This document shows, one piece after another, positions 20,984 through 24,102 of a stretch of DNA of 24,102 bases. The translations under genes were made by a program, and so were the position numbers. This DNA is from a virus. Below the pieces are notes generated by a model. The model was not told where the DNA came from. It ran no database searches and worked only from the letters and a program-made list of their open reading frames with translations. Position 1 is the first letter of the stretch. The number at the start of each line of letters is the position of its first letter. The DNA is taken from the IMG/VR virus record IMGVR_UViG_3300010354_000643, positions 1 through 24,102 of that record. One strand, written 5' to 3'.

Positions 20984-21385
20984 TTATCTTCTTGTTGCCT
21001 CTAAAATGTATGTAAATTGTTGGCGAGGAAAATCCTGTCCTATAATATCGAAATAAACATTTACATCGAATGCATTTTCATCATATCTTGGAAAAACTTC
21101 TACAGTTACATTATCTGCACGAGGTTCATATGTTAAAATTGCATTTCTGACCTGTGTTTCAACAGTTGATGCACTTCCATAGTCAATAAAGTCAAACAAA
21201 CTTGTCGATAAATTTGAACCAAAGGAAGGATTAAAAAATCTTTCACCAGGTATGGTTTGTATGATGTTGCGAATAGACCTTTTAATCGCTTGTTCATTTT
21301 TAAGTACAAGAATATCTCGCGTAACTGGATGCATGTCAAAAGACAAGCTAATATCTTTAAATTGGCGAGATATTCTTTGTACCAC
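20984..21385 (-). CDS. 25: Baseplate wedge protein gp25 (gpW/gp25 family)
   Basis: At 133 aa this matches T4 gp25 (132 aa), the small wedge protein with a lysozyme-like fold that contacts the sheath-side core bundle. Diagnostic features are FFNPSFGSNLSTSLFDFID (T4 FDPEFGCDLSDQLFENMT) at about residues 50-68 and the hallmark EPR motif in LTYEPRADNVTVEVFP at about residues 84-99. The start is a GTG: the next codons give MVQRISRQF, an in-frame TGA lies four codons upstream, and no ATG is available at the N-terminus. No clear Shine-Dalgarno is present in the short leader. The gene is first in the late unit, about 24 bases downstream of a perfect TATAAATA, and its stop is one base from gp6. Confidence 0.95.
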   Translation of the reverse strand: MVQRISRQFKDISLSFDMHPVTRDILVLKNEQAIKRSIRNIIQTIPGERFFNPSFGSNLSTSLFDFIDYGSASTVETQVRNAILTYEPRADNVTVEVFPRYDENAFDVNVYFDIIGQDFPRQQFTYILEATRR

Positions 21386-21408
21386 TGAAACAAATCAAGT
21401 CTTGCTTG

Positions 21409-21416
21409 TATTTATA
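21409..21416 (-). promoter_or_regulatory. T4-type late promoter for gp25-gp6-gp7
   Basis: On the minus strand this reads TATAAATA, a perfect T4-type late -10 element. The first transcribed base would lie near 21403, leaving a leader of about 17-18 bases before the GTG of gp25. The element overlaps the TAA stop (21412-21414) of the preceding 83-aa gene, so the same bases terminate one gene and position late transcription of the next. Confidence 0.75.
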
Positions 21417-21663
21417 TCCCTATCCCGTAATTTGGTTCAGTTCCGTACTCCCAATCATCGTAGTCTTCATCATTGCGAATTTGTGCATGTAATTCAGATT
21501 GTTCCTTCAAATGATGCTTTTTGAGAGGAATATCATCATGCATAATCTCTTGAATGACTTTTTTTGATGAATTTTCGACTGTATAATCAGTTACAAGATG
21601 ATTCGTGCCCCACATTTGCATCATATAGTCAACATTTCGATCTGGATTTGGTGAATTTGCCAT
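21412..21663 (-). CDS. Hypothetical cyanophage protein, 83 aa
   Basis: I do not recognise a function. The protein is soluble and strongly acidic at its C-terminus (DEDYDDWEYG), with a basic and His-rich middle (PLKKHHLKEQSELHAQI). It has no membrane segment or signal peptide. It is collinear with gp25, lies directly upstream of it, and has the same AT-rich codon use. Its stop codon lies inside the late promoter of gp25. The ATG at 21663 lacks a clear ribosome-binding site. A position next to gp25 could mean a small virion or assembly factor, but that is only a guess from location. Confidence 0.65.
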   Translation of the reverse strand: MANSPNPDRNVDYMMQMWGTNHLVTDYTVENSSKKVIQEIMHDDIPLKKHHLKEQSELHAQIRNDEDYDDWEYGTEPNYGIGI

Positions 21664-21695
21664 TTTTTGTTCTAAATGAAGGAAAATTAGAACTT

Positions 21696-21719
21696 TTTAA
21701 GGGGTTTCTATCCCTTAAA
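21696..21719 (-). terminator. Perfect 8-bp stem-loop after the early gene unit
   Basis: TTTAAGGG at 21696-21703 and CCCTTAAA at 21712-21719 form a perfect inverted repeat with an 8-base loop. It sits in the 67-base gap between the 152-aa gene (stop at 21731) and the 83-aa gene (ATG at 21663). The lower half of the stem is A/T and neither strand has a long T tract after it. It could therefore be a weak intrinsic terminator, or a processing or stability hairpin at the end of the early transcript. Confidence 0.5.
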
Positions 21720-21730
21720 TTGGCTTAAAA

Positions 21731-22189
21731 TTATTTATTTCGAATGCTCTGAATCATTTCATAGTCATTTTCAAGTATTTTTCTTAAATATTCATCGTCC
21801 CACAAGTCATAATAATTAGTTTTTGCCAAAATTTGCCTCATTTTGGTCAAAAATTCTGAATTTTGGTATAAAACAAGATTATAAAGTCCATTATTCGTCT
21901 GAACTCCGTTAATAAAACTGGGTTCGTCTCTAAAATCATCGAAAAATTTGTACTTTGGATATATTTGATTCAATTCTTCGATTTTTTGTCGTCCATATTC
22001 AAGATCTAAATCATCTTCAACTACAAAAATAACGACACCAAAGTCCTCATTTAGGGGTTTGATGTCGTCAATTAAACATTTTACTATTTTATAAGTATTT
22101 GCCTTTGCAAATGGGCAAATTGAATGTCCTTTAAGATCTGGATGAGATGTTTTAATTCTTTGAATCCACTCTTCCAGATCTTTTATCAT
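21731..22189 (-). CDS. Hypothetical 152-aa protein with N-terminal SICPFAK motif
   Basis: The N-terminal pattern LEEWIQRI followed by HSICPFAK (residues about 5-30) recalls the W-x-x-R...CPFAK start of the DUF1415 family. The rest (FGVVIFVVEDDLDLEYG, IYPKYKFFDDF and a charged C-terminal helix) is not enough to assign a function. A mixed alpha/beta soluble fold is likely; no membrane segment is seen. The ATG overlaps the stop of the 51-aa basic protein in an ATGA arrangement, with AAGG seven bases upstream, so it is translationally coupled and belongs to the sigma70-driven unit. A hairpin follows. Its role is unknown; the single Cys with flanking His could be redox- or metal-linked, which is speculation. 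Confidence 0.8.
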   Translation of the reverse strand: MIKDLEEWIQRIKTSHPDLKGHSICPFAKANTYKIVKCLIDDIKPLNEDFGVVIFVVEDDLDLEYGRQKIEELNQIYPKYKFFDDFRDEPSFINGVQTNNGLYNLVLYQNSEFLTKMRQILAKTNYYDLWDDEYLRKILENDYEMIQSIRNK

Positions 22190-22341
22190 CCTTTACCTTG
22201 TCCTCTGTATCTTTTACGAGCTCCATTGCGAGAAGACGCGGCGTATTTTGTTCCTGCACCTTGCCCTTGACGAGATTTCTTGGGGGGTCCTGGAATATAA
22301 GAAGTACGCTTATTCAGTCCGCCTTTTGCTTTTACCGCCAT
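22186..22341 (-). CDS. Small basic cyanophage protein, 51 aa
   Basis: The ATG at 22341 opens a 51-aa protein starting MAVKAKGGLNKRTSYIPGPP and ending GARKRYRGQGKG. About a third of its residues are Lys or Arg, with many Gly and almost no acidic residues. I recall small proteins of this type as conserved in T4-like cyanophages, with no established function. The composition suggests nucleic-acid binding, possibly RNA or DNA compaction, which is inference. A good GAGG site precedes the start. The upstream gene stops 2 bases before it, and its own TGA overlaps the next ATG (ATGA). It uses more GC-rich codons than the structural genes, which fits an Arg/Gly-rich protein. Confidence 0.85.
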   Translation of the reverse strand: MAVKAKGGLNKRTSYIPGPPKKSRQGQGAGTKYAASSRNGARKRYRGQGKG

Positions 22342-22343
22342 AA

Positions 22344-22511
22344 TTAATCCTCTATAATTTCGTGTGTAATTTCGTGAGGTTCTGGAGTACCTGTCTCATA
22401 AAACTTCTGAGCCAGGTCCTCCATTGCATCAAAAAAATCTTCTTCAGAAAGATCTGAAAAGATCTTTTCCCCCTTGCATGTGATGTTAAAACGTGAGTGA
22501 TTGTTAGTCAT
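22344..22511 (-). CDS. Small hypothetical protein, 55 aa
   Basis: I choose the ATG at 22511 (MTNNHSRFNITCKGEKIFSD). It overlaps the TGA of the preceding glycosyltransferase-like gene by one base (TGATG), a common coupling arrangement. The frame is open further upstream to 22562, but that 17-residue extension lies entirely within the upstream gene. The protein is acidic (DLSEEDFFDAMEDLAQKFYE, then HEITHEIIED), probably helical, and lacks a membrane segment. Its function is unrecognised. Its stop is 2 bases before the 51-aa gene, so it is part of the same operon. Confidence 0.8.
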   Translation of the reverse strand: MTNNHSRFNITCKGEKIFSDLSEEDFFDAMEDLAQKFYETGTPEPHEITHEIIED

Positions 22512-23263
22512 CAAATGATTCTTGTTTTTTCGTGACCGACTCTGACGCGAGGATCGCACCAAATTTCAAAGCCTGCTTCCTTTGCATCCAAACAGAAACT
22601 CACATCTTCTCCACACATATCCTGAACTTCACCAGATTCAAAAACTTGCATCTTTGGTGCAAACCAAGGATACTTCATTTCTGGATGTTCAAAGACTCCG
22701 TGCTTGATCAGAAGCCAACCAAATCCCGTATAATCAACTGTAAAAGGCTTTCTACGCTTTGAGATTGATTCCAAGGTCTCATGATTCATGACTCCACCAT
22801 TATTGCGGAAATCATCCTCTTCCAACCAATGTGCTACAGAGGTCGTCACACCATCTTCGGTACAATACCAACCTGCTGCGATGTCTTGATCCATTAATAC
22901 GAGTTGATAAAATTTCTCTGTATTAAAGACAATATCACTATCAATCCAAAGTTGATAATCATAATTTAATTTACCATCCCAAGGAATCTGATCTGGACCA
23001 CGAAGAACATTTGCACCCAGACACTTGCAACGTGCAAAGTTCACCATGGAAGAATAGTCTTGTGAAATTTGAATACTTGCACCATTCTGGACAAGATCAA
23101 AACAAAGTTGCACAAAACTTTTCAGGTAGGTGTAAGAGACTCCTCTTCCAGGCAAACAGAAAACGACGGACTTACCGCGAATCATTTCTCTTGCCTTACT
23201 ATAATCCCATTCTTCAGTTACAACTGAAGGGGCTTTTGCTTGTACTGTGAATCCTTTAGCCAT
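22511..23263 (-). CDS. Glycosyltransferase-like protein (GT-A fold)
   Basis: This 250-aa protein has the layout of small GT-A glycosyltransferases. An N-terminal nucleotide-binding-like segment (SVVFCLPGRGVSYTYLKSF, residues about 32-50) is followed by a DxD motif in LWIDSDIVF, with D108 and D110 placed to bind metal and sugar nucleotide. Then come VDYTGFGWLLIKHGVFE and a C-terminal MCGEDVSFCLDAKEAGF (G218-E219-D220) with DPRVRVGHEK, where His244 may help hold the metal. Related proteins are frequent in T4-like cyanophages, but I cannot name the donor or acceptor. It could modify virion proteins, host envelope or phage DNA. It is the first gene of the sigma70-driven unit. The ATG at 23263 gives a natural N-terminus but a poor ribosome-binding site. 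It is full-length for a compact single-domain enzyme. Confidence 0.82.
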   Translation of the reverse strand: MAKGFTVQAKAPSVVTEEWDYSKAREMIRGKSVVFCLPGRGVSYTYLKSFVQLCFDLVQNGASIQISQDYSSMVNFARCKCLGANVLRGPDQIPWDGKLNYDYQLWIDSDIVFNTEKFYQLVLMDQDIAAGWYCTEDGVTTSVAHWLEEDDFRNNGGVMNHETLESISKRRKPFTVDYTGFGWLLIKHGVFEHPEMKYPWFAPKMQVFESGEVQDMCGEDVSFCLDAKEAGFEIWCDPRVRVGHEKTRII

Positions 23264-23285
23264 AAGAAATTGTAATTACGTCAAT

Positions 23286-23314
23286 ATCATACAACATTAT
23301 GTATGCTTTGTCAA
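23286..23314 (-). promoter_or_regulatory. Sigma70-type promoter for the glycosyltransferase operon
   Basis: On the minus strand TTGACA (23314-23309) is followed after exactly 17 bases by TATGAT (23291-23286). That is a perfect -35 and a five-of-six -10 at ideal spacing. Transcription would start near 23279, about 16 bases before the ATG at 23263. Such host-type promoters drive early genes in T4-like cyanophages. The unit read from it is the glycosyltransferase-like, 55-, 51- and 152-aa genes. Confidence 0.75.
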
Positions 23315-23315
23315 T

Positions 23316-23487
23316 CTATTTCTTTTCACTCAGAATAATTTCGCTTCCATCTAAAGATATACTAATTTCGGTATCTTCGTACCATGATAATTCGTTCGCC
23401 ATCCACTCAGGAATTACAACATAATAATCGCCATTAATTGGATCGACTTGTAGGGGTTGAAAATTTTCTCCGGAATTTTTTTTCATT
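23316..23487 (-). pseudogene. AbrB/SpoVT-like small protein with apparent 1-base frameshift
   Basis: From 23459 to the TAG at 23318-23316 the minus strand encodes QPLQVDPINGDYYVVIPEWM, then ANELSWYEDTEISISLDGSE and IILSEKK. This is close to the AbrB/MazE swapped-hairpin pattern (VIP...L...G..I.I..DG..I.L). That frame has a TGA at 23486-23484 and no ATG, GTG or TTG before the coding block. The obvious ATG at 23487 reads MKKNSGENF in the other frame and would join the block if one base were missing from the A8 run (23484-23477) or the T5 run (23464-23460). It may be a sequencing error, a real pseudogene, slippage-dependent expression, or initiation at ATT or at the inner ATG (W-M-A-N). A shorter product of about 28 residues from that inner ATG is possible. 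Confidence 0.55.
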
Positions 23488-23611
23488 TCGTGTAATCGAT
23501 ATTACCTTTTTGTTTTTATATATGATTTTTATAAGTTTGAATGAAATAGAGAGGTGGCGAAAGCAAGACTTTATAGCTTAGGGGATCCATTAAAATTATA
23601 TACGGGGGCGG

Positions 23612-23626
23612 CGCCCCGAAGGGGCG
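23612..23626. terminator. GC-rich hairpin at the composition boundary
   Basis: CGCCCC (23612-23617), loop GAA, GGGGCG (23621-23626) is a perfect 6-bp stem. A competing stem pairs GGGGC at 23605-23609 with GCCCC at 23613-23617, so two hairpins are mutually exclusive. It lies about 40 bases after the stop of the GC-rich 57-aa ORF. On the minus strand it is followed by a C-rich stretch and then TATATAATTTT, so it could terminate transcription leaving the GC-rich segment. Confidence 0.4.
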
Positions 23627-23663
23627 ACCGCACCGCATCTGCTGCAGGCACGAACGCATGAGG

Positions 23664-23837
23664 TCACCACTGCGGCGCACGAACATCATCGGCATGGAGC
23701 TCAGCGAACTGGGCAGCCCACATGCTGGCGGTCGTCCCCCAGGGAGGGGTCAGGTTGTTGAAGTTGGTGCCGTTGTTGCGGTATGCCACCCAGATGGTCT
23801 GACGATCGGTGAGGCGGGTAGCTGGGGAGAGGCGCAT
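23664..23837 (-). CDS. Unrecognised 57-aa ORF in GC-rich segment
   Basis: The ATG at 23837 opens MRLSPATRLTDRQTIWVAYR, and the frame ends RAPQW and TGA. Its codons are strongly biased to C/G in third position (CGC, CTC, ACC, AAC), as expected for a real gene in GC-rich DNA and unlike the phage genes to its left. There are five Trp or Tyr residues in 57. It has no signal peptide or membrane segment and no family I can name. A TAG lies in frame 12 codons upstream, so the start cannot lie much earlier. It sits 49 bases after the stop of the next ORF on the same strand, so the two may be cotranscribed. Confidence 0.5.
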   Translation of the reverse strand: MRLSPATRLTDRQTIWVAYRNNGTNFNNLTPPWGTTASMWAAQFAELHADDVRAPQW

Positions 23838-23886
23838 CGGGTCGGTGTCGGTTGCTTTGGAATTCTACAGGGTCAGGGGGCAGGGG

Positions 23887-24102
23887 TCAATACCCCAACC
23901 ACACCAGAAACTCACCGCAGTCGATCCGCTCCCCTTCCATGTGCCCATAGTCGGTGGCGAAGTCAGAGAGGCACGAATGCATGGCGGCAGACTCCAGAGC
24001 GATGTGCCAGGGGATGGTGTCGTTGGCGGGGTGAGAGCAATCCCAGAGGATGTCGGAGAAGGTCGTGCCAGGGGCGTACACGTTCAGGCAGTCGCGGAGG
24101 GC
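23887..24102 (-). CDS. Unrecognised partial ORF at right edge, GC-rich
   Basis: The frame is open from the window edge for 71 codons to a TGA at 23889-23887. It enters as ALRDCLNVYAPG and ends DCGEFLVWLGY; a GTG at 24081 is a possible but unproven start, so the true N-terminus may lie outside. Four Cys and several His/Asp residues (DCSHP, MHSCLSDF, IDCGEF) are visible, but no family is recognised. Codon use is GC-rich, like the 57-aa ORF that follows 49 bases later. The function is unknown. It could derive from a GC-rich cyanobacterium or from another phage. Confidence 0.45.
   Translation of the reverse strand, partial: ALRDCLNVYAPGTTFSDILWDCSHPANDTIPWHIALESAAMHSCLSDFATDYGHMEGERIDCGEFLVWLGY

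Larger units (their letters stand above)
23603..24102. other. GC-rich segment of different origin
   Basis: From about 23603 to the window end the GC content jumps from roughly 30% to well over 60% (judged by eye). Codon use in its minus-strand ORFs shifts to C/G third positions (ACC, CTC, CGC, CAG). The first 23.6 kb shows nothing comparable. It could be a recently acquired host-like segment or an assembly join. No insertion-sequence ends, att-like repeat or tRNA is visible at the border. Confidence 0.8.

Noticed and set aside
21133-21524. 86-codon minus-strand and 90-codon plus-strand ORFs around gp25
   Set aside because: Both overlap gp25, whose EPR and FNPSFG motifs fix the correct frame; the shadows have no recognisable pattern.
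22512-22562. 17-residue N-terminal extension of the 55-aa protein
   Set aside because: Lies wholly inside the glycosyltransferase-like gene; the TGATG coupling at 22511 is a more natural start.
22532-23250. 76- and 79-codon plus-strand ORFs
   Set aside because: Antisense to the DxD and GED motifs of the glycosyltransferase-like gene.
23526-23533. TATAAAAA on the minus strand, a 7-of-8 match to the late promoter
   Set aside because: Occurs in A/T-rich DNA where such matches are expected by chance, and lies about 40 bases from a doubtful gene start.
23516-23659. 47-codon minus-strand frame crossing the border
   Set aside because: Half GC-rich and half AT-rich, reads through the hairpin and has no ribosome-binding site; probably chance.
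23554-23661. 36-codon plus-strand frame starting GTG (VAKARLYSLGDPLKLY) across the composition border
   Set aside because: Looks protein-like at first, but continues into the GC hairpin as low-quality sequence and ends at once; it is on the opposite strand to all accepted genes.
1-24102. tRNA, CRISPR, integrase, transposase or attachment sites
   Set aside because: I looked for cloverleaf arms, regular spaced repeats and recombinase motifs and saw none; repeats in the large genes are protein-level and diverged.

Overview
The window is about 23.6 kb of AT-rich DNA from a T4-like cyanophage (cyanomyovirus), followed by about 0.5 kb of strikingly GC-rich DNA of uncertain origin. The phage assignment rests on five consecutive minus-strand genes. 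They resemble, in transcription order, T4 baseplate wedge proteins gp25, gp6, a giant gp7-position protein and gp8, followed by a DUF4815-type virion protein. The cyanophage assignment rests on a small basic protein of a kind I recall from marine T4-like cyanophages, on the YHYH and DUF4815 signatures, and on the N-terminus of the giant protein. The low GC (about 30% by eye) would suit a phage of an AT-rich host such as Prochlorococcus, but an AT-rich Synechococcus phage cannot be excluded. Every gene I accept is on the minus strand, so transcription runs from high to low coordinates.

Region by region from right to left: (1) 23603-24102 is GC-rich, with one partial and one complete unrecognised ORF and a GC-rich hairpin at the boundary. 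(2) 23316-23487 holds a short AbrB-like reading frame that lacks a usable in-frame start and looks frameshifted. (3) 22186-23263, continuing to 21731, is a tightly packed unit behind a near-consensus sigma70 promoter (TTGACA, 17 bp, TATGAT): a glycosyltransferase-like protein, then 55-, 51- and 152-aa proteins, joined by 1-4 base overlaps or very short gaps. A perfect 8-bp inverted repeat lies beyond it at 21696-21719. (4) 21412-21663 is an 83-aa unknown. A perfect T4-type late promoter (TATAAATA) overlaps its stop codon. (5) 6666-21385 holds gp25, gp6 and the 4148-aa giant protein with 1-base gaps. (6) A second perfect TATAAATA lies at 6640-6647, in front of gp8 and the DUF4815 protein, which runs off the left edge after 1687 codons.

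The layout suggests two programmes. The host sigma70 promoter would drive the small-gene unit early. The two TATAAATA sites would drive baseplate assembly genes late, through the phage late sigma factor. gp25, gp6, gp7 and gp8 are wedge components in T4. Here the gp7-position protein and the neighbouring virion proteins are greatly enlarged by short beta-rich repeats (GG-x-GY beads and Gly/Thr-rich segments). This suggests that much of the mass of the peripheral baseplate is built from duplicated modules.

The most notable items are the repeat architecture and degenerate YHYH domain of the giant protein, the late promoter embedded in a stop codon, the frameshifted AbrB-like gene, and the abrupt composition change at the right end. 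That change could be an acquired segment or an assembly chimera. I saw no tRNA, CRISPR array, transposase or integrase.
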